A stretch of 64,000 bases of DNA from Marinifilaceae bacterium (GTDB lineage Bacteria > Bacteroidota > Bacteroidia > Bacteroidales > Marinifilaceae). How positions within the stretch are numbered: the first letter of the stretch is position 1; each line of letters starts with the position of its first letter. Positions 30,176-39,957 of the stretch are shown here, piece after piece. Location: assembly GCA_016744515.1 (NCBI GenBank), contig JADGEF010000006.1, positions 1 through 64,000 of the forward strand, read 5' to 3'. Below the pieces are notes generated by a model. It was given only the letters and a program-made list of their open reading frames with translations, had not been told where the DNA came from and ran no database searches. The translations under genes and the position numbers were made by a program.

Positions 30176-31695
30176 TTTGATCTAAAATCGAGTGATTTAT
30201 TAAAATACTTTATTTTAGGAATTAGTGATCTCTCATAAGTATTCATTAACAAAAAATATGTCGCTAAAGCATAAACTATTGTATACAACAAAACACAAAC
30301 GAGTAAGTGTAACCAAGAGTATACAATCTTGAAATTTACAAGTTGATAACAAATAAGAACCAGTAAACCATAAATAGGAAGTAATCTAAACATTGTATTC
30401 TTAAAAAAATGACTCGCTTTAAAGGCAAAAATCTTCTTGTAATAAAAATTCATTAAAATGCTATTTAAGGCCATAGCACAAACTAAAGGAATTATCATTC
30501 CAAACATTCCATGAATTTTTGATAAGAAAAAACCAATAATAACAGCTAAGCCTACAGTTACCACACTTATCATCGATTTAAATCTATTTTTTCTTTTGGC
30601 TTCCAGAATTGCATTACCAAAAGCCTGTGTTAAAGGCAGCGTCAAAGCAAGCATTATTAATAAAGCTATTAACCAAGAAGAGGCATATGTTTCACCTACC
30701 CAGAGATAAACAAACTCCTTTCCGAAAAGAAAAAATCCACTAAGAATATAAACAAGAATGAAAGAATTAAGTCTGCCAATTTTTATCATCGTATCAGTAA
30801 GAGATTTACCATCTTCTTTTTTTACAACCATTTGGGTCGCTCTTGGTATTAGAACTCCATTTATCGCAGTAGCAAAAGCCCCATAATATCCACCAAGTAA
30901 AACACCTACTCCAAATACGGCTACTGTAAGTGTATTACTATTTATACCCAAAACAACCTGACCTGCATGCCATTGAAACATAAACATTATACCAAAAACA
31001 AAGACCCAAAAAGAATAACTAAAAATCCCTGGAATCAATTTTAAATCATATATTTTGATTGATATCCTAAGCTTAAGTTTTTTATGGACATAAATACTTG
31101 TAATTCCAATTACGATTAAATTTAAAACTGTATCTATTACAACTAAGCTTATAGCTCTTCCTCCTAAATAAAGCACAGCAATAATGCATACGGCTCTAGA
31201 AATATATCTTACAATAAGTATTAACCGTGGAAACACAAAATGTTCGTAGGCATTACATATGGCTTGAAACGATCCACCAGGTATCGTAAAAATCAAATTC
31301 AAAACTAAAATCAAAAACATGATTTTCGCTTTCTCCATCTCCTCAATACTCAATGATGATTCGAATATGCCTTCCAGATTTAAATATATAATAAACCCAA
31401 ATAAAGCAACAAGGCAGGAGATAGCCATGTATACCCAAAAAGTTGTCCCTAAAAATTCTTTTTCGCCTTTTGTATCATTTTGAACTTTATATTTAGCAAC
31501 AAAACGTATAATTGTGTTATTCAGACCTAAATCTAATAAGGATAAATATGCGACAAAAGATCCAATTAGTAAATAAAGTCCATATTCTGAATCACCCAAC
31601 ATTTTAATTATAAAAGGAGTCAAGAATAAGCCTATTACATTCCTCAAAATGATATTTAAATAAGATAATAGTGCTCCCTTCTTTAATTGACTCAT
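30169..31695 (-). CDS. Wzx-like polysaccharide flippase (MATE/MOP superfamily)
   Basis: 508-aa polytopic protein; MSQLKKGALLSYLNIILRNVIGLFLTPFIIKMLGDSEYGLYLLIGSFVAYLSLLDLGL. Confidence 0.85.
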   Translation of the reverse strand: MSQLKKGALLSYLNIILRNVIGLFLTPFIIKMLGDSEYGLYLLIGSFVAYLSLLDLGLNNTIIRFVAKYKVQNDTKGEKEFLGTTFWVYMAISCLVALFGFIIYLNLEGIFESSLSIEEMEKAKIMFLILVLNLIFTIPGGSFQAICNAYEHFVFPRLILIVRYISRAVCIIAVLYLGGRAISLVVIDTVLNLIVIGITSIYVHKKLKLRISIKIYDLKLIPGIFSYSFWVFVFGIMFMFQWHAGQVVLGINSNTLTVAVFGVGVLLGGYYGAFATAINGVLIPRATQMVVKKEDGKSLTDTMIKIGRLNSFILVYILSGFFLFGKEFVYLWVGETYASSWLIALLIMLALTLPLTQAFGNAILEAKRKNRFKSMISVVTVGLAVIIGFFLSKIHGMFGMIIPLVCAMALNSILMNFYYKKIFAFKASHFFKNTMFRLLPIYGLLVLICYQLVNFKIVYSWLHLLVCVLLYTIVYALATYFLLMNTYERSLIPKIKYFNKSLDFRSKW

Positions 31696-31736
31696 TTTAG
31701 CTTACAGTAATTTTTATATAAATACAGTTTAATAGA

Positions 31737-32801
31737 TTAACTCATATTTGTCTTTAGCAGATTTCCCCAATACCACTCAACAGCTTCTTTCAATCCACTC
31801 TCAACAGAATATTGAGGTTTGTATTCCAATAAAAACTTAGCCTTTTCAATTGAAGCTAATGAGTGAGGAATATCACCTGCTCTATTAGGGCCATACTTAA
31901 TTTCAACATCAGCAATTTGTTTATCGAATACCGATAGATTGGTTTTTAATGCCTGAACCAATTCATTTAAATTTATTCGTTCGCCAAAGGCGACATTAAA
32001 GACTTCCGAAATCATATCGCTTTCTCCATTAATTGATAAAGATTCTAACTTGGAATAAAGCTGACTTCTTTCCCTAATCAATTTAGAAGGAGTTGTGGCC
32101 GCCAATTGATTAGCTTGAATGACATTATCGATATAAGTGAAATCGCGGCTATAAGTACCATCTCCATTAATGATAGGACTTTCGTATTTCATCAAGGCCA
32201 TTACAAATTTTGGAATTACTGCAGCATAAGCTCCCTTTGGATCTTGTTTACGGCCAAAGACGTTAAAATAACGCAAGCCTATGGTCTCAATACCGTAGAG
32301 TTCACTAAAATTTTTGGCATATAACTCATCAACATACTTAGTAATGCCATAAGGAGAAAGAGCCTTCCCTATTTTATGCTCTAACTTAGGTAAATCAGTC
32401 TGATCGCCATAGGTTGAAGAACTGGCAGCATAAACAAAACGTTTTACACCTTCTTCTTTAGCAGCAAACAACATTTTCACGAAACCTCCGATATTAACAT
32501 CTGTTGATGTCATAGGATCTTTTATAGAACGTGGAACAGAACCAATAGCTGCCTGATGTAATACAATATCCACTCCACTTACAGCCTTTCTGCAATCTTC
32601 ATAATTTCGAATATCACCTTCAATAAGCGTGAAATTTGGATAAACTAAAAAATCCTCAATATTGTGACGATGTCCTGTTGAAAAGTTATCAAGACAAACA
32701 ACTTCATTCTTCTGATTCAAGAGAGTTTCGCAGAGATTAGAGCCTATAAAACCAGCACCTCCTGTTACCAATACTTTTGAATCTAATATCTTTCTATTCA
32801 T
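31737..32801 (-). CDS. SDR-type UDP-N-acetylhexosamine(uronate) 4-epimerase (WbpP/TviC-like)
   Basis: Start placed at MNRKILDSKVLVTGGAGFIGSNLCE; LHQAAIGSVPRSI, YAASSSTYGD, YFNVFGRKQDPKGAYAAVIP, RDFTYIDNVIQANQLAA. Confidence 0.88.
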   Translation of the reverse strand: MNRKILDSKVLVTGGAGFIGSNLCETLLNQKNEVVCLDNFSTGHRHNIEDFLVYPNFTLIEGDIRNYEDCRKAVSGVDIVLHQAAIGSVPRSIKDPMTSTDVNIGGFVKMLFAAKEEGVKRFVYAASSSTYGDQTDLPKLEHKIGKALSPYGITKYVDELYAKNFSELYGIETIGLRYFNVFGRKQDPKGAYAAVIPKFVMALMKYESPIINGDGTYSRDFTYIDNVIQANQLAATTPSKLIRERSQLYSKLESLSINGESDMISEVFNVAFGERINLNELVQALKTNLSVFDKQIADVEIKYGPNRAGDIPHSLASIEKAKFLLEYKPQYSVESGLKEAVEWYWGNLLKTNMS

Positions 32802-32820
32802 ACAGTTTATTTCAATCAAA

Positions 32821-34089
32821 TTACAAACGACAATCAATCAATTCCTTAGGAAGAACACCTTTTATATCATAAATAACGGCTTTTGATCCATTTCTTAGGC
32901 TTGGATAATCTAGGTTATCAAATTCGGCATGGGCTACAGCTAAAACAATTGCATCGTATTTATCACCGTTAATTCGAGGTAATAAATCCAGATTATGAGC
33001 CTTTTTGACTTCTTCCCTATCTGCCCAAGGATCGTAGACATCAATATCGCACCCAAATTCTTGAAATTCCCGAATCAGATTAATCACTTTAGAATTACGA
33101 ATGTCAGGGCAATTCTCTTTAAAGGTTAGGCCTAAAACCAAAATCTTAGAATCAGATATTCGGTGTTCTTTCTTTATCATCTCCTTTATAACCATAGAAG
33201 CAACATAAGCCGACATTCTATCGTTTAACCGACGCCCTGCCAATATAATTTCAGGATTGTAACCAACCTCCTGTGCTTTTTGTGTGAGATAGTAAGGATC
33301 AACTCCTATACAGTGTCCTCCTACTAAGCCTGGCTTAAATGGCAAGAAGTTCCACTTAGTACCTGCAGCCTCTAAGACTTCATGCGTATCAATTCCCAAA
33401 CGGTTAAAGATCACTGAAAGTTCATTTACAAAAGCAATATTTATATCACGTTGCGAATTTTCAATAACCTTTGCAGCCTCAGCAACTTTAATAGAGGAAG
33501 CTTTAAATGTGCCTGCTGTAATGATCGAAGCATATAAATCATCAATAAATTCTGCTATTTCGGGCGTAGAACCAGATGTTACCTTACGGATCTTAGTCAC
33601 TGTATGCACTTTATCTCCAGGATTAATTCTTTCTGGAGAATAACCACAATAGAAATCCTGATTGAATTTTAAGCCACTAAATTGCTCTAAAACAGGGACA
33701 CAATCCTCCTCTGTTGCTCCTGGATATACAGTTGACTCGTATATCACAACATCACCCGCATTTAAAACTTTTCCTACGGTTTCCGATGCCTTATATAAAG
33801 GACTTAAATCAGGACGTTTGTTTTTATCAATAGGTGTAGGTACAGTTATAATGAAAATATTAAACTGACTAAGAATATCAAGAGTACTGGTATAGCTTAA
33901 TAATTCAGAAGATCTAAGATCTTCTTTAGAAACCTCGAGCGTTTTATCATTGCCTGCTTCTAATTCTGATATTCTATCTGTATTTATATCAAAACCCACT
34001 GTAATATACTTTTTTCCAAATTCTACAGCAAGTGGCAAGCCAACATAGCCTAGCCCGATTACGGCGATTTTAGGATTAGTTATTTTCAT
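32821..34089 (-). CDS. Nucleotide-sugar 6-dehydrogenase (TviB/WbpO-like UDP-N-acetylhexosamine dehydrogenase)
   Basis: KIAVIGLGYVGLPLAVEFGK, VYPGATEEDCVPVLE, CGYSPERINPGD, AAGTKWNFLPFKPGLVGGHCIGVDPYYL, LGLTFKENCPDIRNSK. Confidence 0.92.
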   Translation of the reverse strand: MKITNPKIAVIGLGYVGLPLAVEFGKKYITVGFDINTDRISELEAGNDKTLEVSKEDLRSSELLSYTSTLDILSQFNIFIITVPTPIDKNKRPDLSPLYKASETVGKVLNAGDVVIYESTVYPGATEEDCVPVLEQFSGLKFNQDFYCGYSPERINPGDKVHTVTKIRKVTSGSTPEIAEFIDDLYASIITAGTFKASSIKVAEAAKVIENSQRDINIAFVNELSVIFNRLGIDTHEVLEAAGTKWNFLPFKPGLVGGHCIGVDPYYLTQKAQEVGYNPEIILAGRRLNDRMSAYVASMVIKEMIKKEHRISDSKILVLGLTFKENCPDIRNSKVINLIREFQEFGCDIDVYDPWADREEVKKAHNLDLLPRINGDKYDAIVLAVAHAEFDNLDYPSLRNGSKAVIYDIKGVLPKELIDCRL

Positions 34090-34131
34090 AGCTTAGATAG
34101 ATTAGTCTAATTTTGTTTTACAGTACTTAGA

Positions 34132-36615
34132 TTACAAATCAACCTTCTTATTTCCATAAGCATATCCGTAACCATAGTTATAGCCATAACCATATTTCTG
34201 AGGTTTGATACCATTCATCACAAGCCCTACATTTTTAATGTTTGCTTCATCAAACATCTGCATATTCTGTTTTAGGAATTGCTTATGTGTATATTGATGT
34301 CTTACAACAAATATATTTGTGCTCGCATATGGTGTCAGTAATAAAGCATCTGTAACAATGCCCATCGGACTTGTATCTATTACGATACAATCGTATCGCT
34401 TTTCTAATTCCTCAAACAAGGCTACAGTTCCTTCAGAATCAATTAATTCGGCAGGATTCGGAGGTATAGGTCCTGATACAATACAATCTAAATTTTTATA
34501 CTTTGTGGTATGAATCACCTCATCAAGGGTATTATTCCCGATTAGATAGGTTGTTATCCCTTTCTCTTCAGGCATCCCCATATATTTTCCTAATTGCGGT
34601 TTTCTAAGATCAAAGCCTAGAACAATTGTTTTTCGACCAGCCAGAGCTAATATCCCAGCCACATTAACTGCACAAAACGATTTACCTTCTCCTGAAGTCG
34701 AAGAAGTAACCAAAATTGTTTGTTTCTCACTTCCATTCTTAAGATAATCGAGACGTGTCCTTAAAGATCTAAAAGCCTCAGTAATAGGCGCACGAGGAAA
34801 TTTTTGTGTTAATATATCTCCTTCTCTCTTACTAAAAGCAATATTACCAACTATTGGCACAGTAGTAATCTCTTCAACATCTTCTTTAGTTTGTACTTTA
34901 TTATTAAAAAACTCTTTCAAAAAAATGAATAATGCAGGTATAATTAAACCTAACAAAACTCCCATTTGAAATATCCTACTTGTTTTGGGTTCAATTATGT
35001 CTTCAAAATAGGCTCTTTCAATAATTTCATTATCAGGAAGATTAGATGCTTTTTGAATTTGGGCCTCAACTCGTTTCTCTAATAACATTGTATAAAGGTT
35101 ATTAGTCAAGTCGAAATTCCGCTTTATATTCATAAACTGCTGTTCCTTACCAGGAAGCAAATTCTGTTCTCTAGATATCTTAACCTTTTGTTTAGCTAAA
35201 ACAGATTGTTGATGACTAATATATTCTTGTTGCGAATTGATATTTTCATAAAGCGTAGCTAAAATTGTAGCCTCTTGCCTTTCCAGTTTCTCAAGAATGG
35301 GATTGTTCAATTTTTCTTTTCCTTTATACTGGAAAAGTGACGACCTAACCTTAGCCAGCTGAGTGATATACTCATTTAGAACACTATGTTCTAAACCTAC
35401 TGAAGCTGGAGAAATCAAATTATTGTAATCTTCTCTTTTATTCAGGTATCCTTTCAAACGGTTAAAAAATGAAGCCTGCATCTGAAGTTTTAAGGCTTGT
35501 GCATCGATTTCTTGTAATCGAGTATAACCTGCTTCAACCTGAACTGTAGGCATAACAACTTTATTGGAAGTTCTAAACCTTTGTAGCTTTGCTCCCATTC
35601 GCCCTAGGGTATCTCCTAAACCATAAAGTTGTTGATCAATAAAAGAGATTGTATTATTAGCAATCAAGTTCTTCTGATCTAATCCATTTTGAATCCACAC
35701 TTCCATCAACTTATCCAAAAAGGCTTTCGATTTTTCAAAACAAGTTCCAGTAGTAGACATATAGGCAATTGAAGCTCCTTTTGCAGCGTAGGAAACTTGA
35801 ATATCTTGAAAATCCTTTACCATCCTTTTATTATTGCGAATAACAAAGAAAAAGTCATTCTTGTCTAATAACTCTTCAAAATCAGGTCTTAAGCTTTCAA
35901 TTGTAAAACCAAAATTTTCACCTACTATAACCTTATTCAACTCAAACTCTTCATCTAAGCTAATATTAGGGACAAAATCAACGTCTTCACCCTTAAAGAA
36001 ATTGTGTGCGATAAGGTTTTCACCTTTTGCTATTAATCTCAATTCTCCAAGCTCATTCTTTCTAATATGAAACTCAACATCTACTAACTGAGCTTGAGTT
36101 GGATCTAGAATGACACTAAATAGTTTATCTGAATAAAACTCTTGTATCCCATTTTGACCCTTAGAAAATAGAAATGCCTTTACCGCTTTAAAAATATTAT
36201 CCGTATCATACTCTTGAATATCAATACTATTCCGAGAGAAATAACTCACATTAAAATCTAGTTGATCCAATGTTTGTAGTATTTGAGATTCTGTTTTCAG
36301 TAAAACAACCTGATTTTCAAAATTTTGCATATCAGGAGTAGAAAAACCACTCATCATTGCCATTTCGTCAGATAGCTGCCCTTTAGACTCACTTTTAATC
36401 AACACCGTAGAGTTAACCAAATACACAGGTGTTGTGTTTTTATTTATAAAAAACGCCGCTATTAATCCTATGAAAACACAAATCATAAACCAATACCATT
36501 TTCCTAGAAAAAGATAAATCCATTTCTTAATATTTGGCTTTTCTTGCTTAGACATGTTCCCAATACTAAACACGTCATCATTTATTGAATTATTCTGATT
36601 ATTTGAGTGATACAT
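34132..36615 (-). CDS. Wzc-like polysaccharide co-polymerase/BY-kinase
   Basis: Wzz domain, TSSTSGEGKSFCAVNVAGILALAGRKTIVLGFDLRKPQ Walker motifs, C-terminal Tyr-rich tail YGYGYNYGYGYAYGNKK. Confidence 0.93.
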   Translation of the reverse strand: MYHSNNQNNSINDDVFSIGNMSKQEKPNIKKWIYLFLGKWYWFMICVFIGLIAAFFINKNTTPVYLVNSTVLIKSESKGQLSDEMAMMSGFSTPDMQNFENQVVLLKTESQILQTLDQLDFNVSYFSRNSIDIQEYDTDNIFKAVKAFLFSKGQNGIQEFYSDKLFSVILDPTQAQLVDVEFHIRKNELGELRLIAKGENLIAHNFFKGEDVDFVPNISLDEEFELNKVIVGENFGFTIESLRPDFEELLDKNDFFFVIRNNKRMVKDFQDIQVSYAAKGASIAYMSTTGTCFEKSKAFLDKLMEVWIQNGLDQKNLIANNTISFIDQQLYGLGDTLGRMGAKLQRFRTSNKVVMPTVQVEAGYTRLQEIDAQALKLQMQASFFNRLKGYLNKREDYNNLISPASVGLEHSVLNEYITQLAKVRSSLFQYKGKEKLNNPILEKLERQEATILATLYENINSQQEYISHQQSVLAKQKVKISREQNLLPGKEQQFMNIKRNFDLTNNLYTMLLEKRVEAQIQKASNLPDNEIIERAYFEDIIEPKTSRIFQMGVLLGLIIPALFIFLKEFFNNKVQTKEDVEEITTVPIVGNIAFSKREGDILTQKFPRAPITEAFRSLRTRLDYLKNGSEKQTILVTSSTSGEGKSFCAVNVAGILALAGRKTIVLGFDLRKPQLGKYMGMPEEKGITTYLIGNNTLDEVIHTTKYKNLDCIVSGPIPPNPAELIDSEGTVALFEELEKRYDCIVIDTSPMGIVTDALLLTPYASTNIFVVRHQYTHKQFLKQNMQMFDEANIKNVGLVMNGIKPQKYGYGYNYGYGYAYGNKKVDL

Positions 36616-36664
36616 GATCTTAGAGTATAGGTATGAGATGAAATAGTGAGACTGATCAGAACTT

Positions 36665-37447
36665 TTATTTAAGTGAATTAGCTAGTAAGAAGAAACTAAT
36701 TAAACTGGTAACTAAACCTAAAGAGAATGTTTCTCCGAAGCCAAACATCTTCGCCCGTATAGGTTCTATATAAATAAGATCATTAGGCTGAATGTAGTAA
36801 TTCTGACTGTCTACTAGATTCACATCGGTTAAATCAATCATAATAGTCTTTGTTCCATCTGTGGATGGTCGAACGATTTTCACTTTCTTCCTTTTCCCAT
36901 AAATAGTCAAATCTCCTGCTAAAGAGATGGCTTCAAATATAGTTAGTTGATCCTTATTCATGTTGTATTGCCCAGGGGTATTAACTTCACCTAGAATTGT
37001 AAACTGAGTGTTGGTTAATTGAACTTGAAGCGTAAACGTATCGATATGATTTTTCAGGATATCTTGCATTTTTGCTTTAACTTCTTTTAGAGTCAAATCA
37101 ATAACCTTAATCTGTCCAACATATGGAAAATCAATATCACCCTCATCACTAACCTGATAACTCTGAAACTTCATGTTAGCTGGGTTTCCCATATTGCTCA
37201 TATTCATTTGACCTGCATCAAGGTTATACAGACTTGCAACAGCTTCATCTGGAGTAAGAACTCGAATATAAACATAGTCTCGAGGCTGAATTGTATAAGC
37301 TTCTGTAACCTCAAAAGCCTTTGTATAAAGGTTGATATAACTTTTTTTCCCACTCACATCTCTCATATAAATAGTCTTTCTCTGTGGAATACAGGAAACA
37401 ATAAAAGACAATAACAGTAGCAATAATAATAGTTTATGGAATTTCAT
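36665..37447 (-). CDS. Wza-like outer-membrane polysaccharide export lipoprotein (Poly_export/SLBB)
   Basis: Lipobox SFIVSC; TIQPRDYVYIRVLTPD, DFPYVGQIKVIDLTLKEVKAKMQD, ILGEVNTPGQYNM, NDLIYIEPIRAK. Confidence 0.9.
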   Translation of the reverse strand: MKFHKLLLLLLLLSFIVSCIPQRKTIYMRDVSGKKSYINLYTKAFEVTEAYTIQPRDYVYIRVLTPDEAVASLYNLDAGQMNMSNMGNPANMKFQSYQVSDEGDIDFPYVGQIKVIDLTLKEVKAKMQDILKNHIDTFTLQVQLTNTQFTILGEVNTPGQYNMNKDQLTIFEAISLAGDLTIYGKRKKVKIVRPSTDGTKTIMIDLTDVNLVDSQNYYIQPNDLIYIEPIRAKMFGFGETFSLGLVTSLISFFLLANSLK

Positions 37448-38939
37448 GTTTTATCGTATAAGTTTGACCTTTAGATTGGTTTTTTATCTTCTTACCCGTT
37501 AAACTGAGGTTTAAATTCTTTTCAATACTCCAAAACTTGGGTATTTTATATGTTAGCAGTTTATTATGACATAATTTTATAATCTCTTCTTTTATCTTTT
37601 CTTGATTACTTGACTTGTTTAATACAATACTCGCCTTTATAGCTTCCCCCAATAATTCATCATAAACACTCTCTACTATACAATCAATAACTTCGGCAAC
37701 TGATAAAATGACTTCTTCAATTTCCTTAGGACTTACACGTTTCCCTCCAACTTTTATAATTTCTTTTTTTCTGCTTTCCAGAAAAATAAAGCCATCCTCA
37801 TCTACTCTTCCCAAATCTCCAGTATACAAACTTCCATTTCTTAAAACGGACTGCGTTTCTTCATCATCCTTATAGTAGCCTTGCATAATATTATCACCAC
37901 TTGCTACAATCTCTCCAATCTGTCCAATATCAACGTTATTACCATTGTCATCTAATACGCTTAATGTAACACCTGGAATTGCCTTACCTATAGATCCGAT
38001 TTTCTCACTTAATTTATCAGGTGGTAAATACGACAATCGAGCCGTAGCCTCAGTTTGTCCATACATGACAATAAACTGTATCTCTGGAAATGTATTTATA
38101 AAGTCCTCAATAAATATGTTATGAAGTTTCCCCCCTGCTTGAGTAACATATCGAAGTTCTGGGAAAACTGTATTTCTAAAAGTTTCAGACTTTTTCAATA
38201 GAATTTGAAAATGGCTGGGGACACCAGCAAAGCCTGTGCACTTATATTCCTTAAGACTATCGATAACTGAAGCTAGAAATATGAAATTATTAATGAATAC
38301 CAAAGAAGCTCCAATCTTAATATGCGTATGTAATAGAGACAAACCATAGCAATAATAAAAGGGTAAAACCACTCCCATTATATCCTTGGTCCTTAAATTC
38401 AAGTAACTAAGAATAGAGCTTGTATTTGCAATAATATTCTGATGAGAGATTATAACTCCCTTGGGGATTCCAGTCGATCCTGAGGTAAATAATATTTCAG
38501 CGACCCTATTCTGATCAAAAACTTCTGAAAGATCCGGACTGTGTAAACTCTGGTCTCTTATTATATCTTCAAGTTGACTTTCGTTTATTTGATTTAAAAC
38601 TGATGAAGGAATAAGTTTATTAAACCTGTTAGAATATATGATACAGTCACTTTCTGTTGATCTTATAATATAGTCTAAATTCTCTTGCTCAATTGTTGGA
38701 TCAATTGGAATGCAAATATGACCAGACTTAAGTATGCCCAAATAAGCTGTGATAAAAAATACAGAATTTTCACTGGTCAATATAATATGCTGTTCTTCTT
38801 CTATCTCATTTTTCAAGTAATTAGCAAATCTTATACTATCTTGATATATCTGCCTATAGGATATACTTTCCTTTGGTCCTAATACAAGATCTTTATCAAG
38901 TATTCTTGAATCTGAAAACAAATAATCAAAAACATTCAT
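37434..38939 (-). CDS. AMP-binding acyl/aminoacyl-adenylating enzyme (ligase)
   Basis: ILFTSGSTGIPKGVIISHQNII, MYGQTEATARLSYLPP, LYTGDLGRVDEDGFIFLESRKKEIIKVGGKRVSPKEIEEVI. Confidence 0.92.
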   Translation of the reverse strand: MNVFDYLFSDSRILDKDLVLGPKESISYRQIYQDSIRFANYLKNEIEEEQHIILTSENSVFFITAYLGILKSGHICIPIDPTIEQENLDYIIRSTESDCIIYSNRFNKLIPSSVLNQINESQLEDIIRDQSLHSPDLSEVFDQNRVAEILFTSGSTGIPKGVIISHQNIIANTSSILSYLNLRTKDIMGVVLPFYYCYGLSLLHTHIKIGASLVFINNFIFLASVIDSLKEYKCTGFAGVPSHFQILLKKSETFRNTVFPELRYVTQAGGKLHNIFIEDFINTFPEIQFIVMYGQTEATARLSYLPPDKLSEKIGSIGKAIPGVTLSVLDDNGNNVDIGQIGEIVASGDNIMQGYYKDDEETQSVLRNGSLYTGDLGRVDEDGFIFLESRKKEIIKVGGKRVSPKEIEEVILSVAEVIDCIVESVYDELLGEAIKASIVLNKSSNQEKIKEEIIKLCHNKLLTYKIPKFWSIEKNLNLSLTGKKIKNQSKGQTYTIKHEIP

Positions 38940-38968
38940 TTTATATCCTTTCTCAAAATAGATATCTG

Positions 38969-39946
38969 CTAAAAAATGGGTGCAGAACGTAAATAATCAG
39001 TGGTCCTTCTCTTTCTTTCAAAATTTATATAAATATTCTGCACCTGCTCTACCGACTTATTTAAATCATCAGCAACCTCCTCTGCCGCATATCCATTCTC
39101 CCAGGCATACCAAACCAAATCCATTTCCTTAAAAGGCATTTGATAGAAAAACTCTTCTTGAGTTTGTTCTGCACTGTAAGTATCTGTAGTTGGTGTGCGA
39201 TCGATGATCTCTTGAGGAACTCCTAAGTATTCTGCCAACTGATAGACTTGTGTTTTATAAAGATGTCCTATTGGCATCACATCGGCTCCACCATCGCCAT
39301 GTTTTACAAAAAAGCCCTGTTCAACCTCATGCTTATTGGGAGTGCCAACAACAGCATAATGAAGACACTCAGCATAATAATACAACATAGACATTCTGCT
39401 ACGTTGCTTAAAATTAGTTGAGGCTACTATCTGTAAATATTCTTTTGCTGGTAACAATTTACTTTTCTCTGTACCATCTTCTTTGACAATGGTTATTGAA
39501 AAAACAGAAGGCATAGCTTGATCAATATTTTGTTTAATCTCAATTTTGGCCTTATCACTTATGCTATCAAATTCTGGGAAAACTCTTAAAATAGCGGCAT
39601 CTCTTCTTTTATAACAAGCAAAACCTTCAAGTGCCGAGCTGATATTTTCGATAACAGTTTCAACCCCAAACTTATCGGCTAATTGTTGTGCCAGAATTAA
39701 ACTATCAGGATTTGAATCTTTTTCGGGTAAAAGGATACCAATTACATTTTCACTACCCAAAGCACGGCTTGCAAGGGCAAGTACAAGCGATGAGTCAATT
39801 CCCCCACTAATACCAACAACAGCACCTCGTCGCTTTAAGCGTTTACCTATATTTGCCTTAAGTGTTTGACAGATTTCCTCACAAACAGATTCTATGTTTT
39901 CAATAAACAAAATATCCTCTGAAAATGTTTTAGTTATTGTCTTCAT
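38969..39946 (-). CDS. NadE-like (NAD synthase family) ATP-PPi amidotransferase
   Basis: Start placed at MKTITKTFSED; GAVVGISGGIDSSLVLALASRALG, GTPNKHEVEQGFFVKHGDGGADVMPIGHLYKTQVYQLAEYLGVP. Confidence 0.85.
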   Translation of the reverse strand: MKTITKTFSEDILFIENIESVCEEICQTLKANIGKRLKRRGAVVGISGGIDSSLVLALASRALGSENVIGILLPEKDSNPDSLILAQQLADKFGVETVIENISSALEGFACYKRRDAAILRVFPEFDSISDKAKIEIKQNIDQAMPSVFSITIVKEDGTEKSKLLPAKEYLQIVASTNFKQRSRMSMLYYYAECLHYAVVGTPNKHEVEQGFFVKHGDGGADVMPIGHLYKTQVYQLAEYLGVPQEIIDRTPTTDTYSAEQTQEEFFYQMPFKEMDLVWYAWENGYAAEEVADDLNKSVEQVQNIYINFERKRRTTDYLRSAPIF

Positions 39947-39957
39947 ACTCTTGTTTA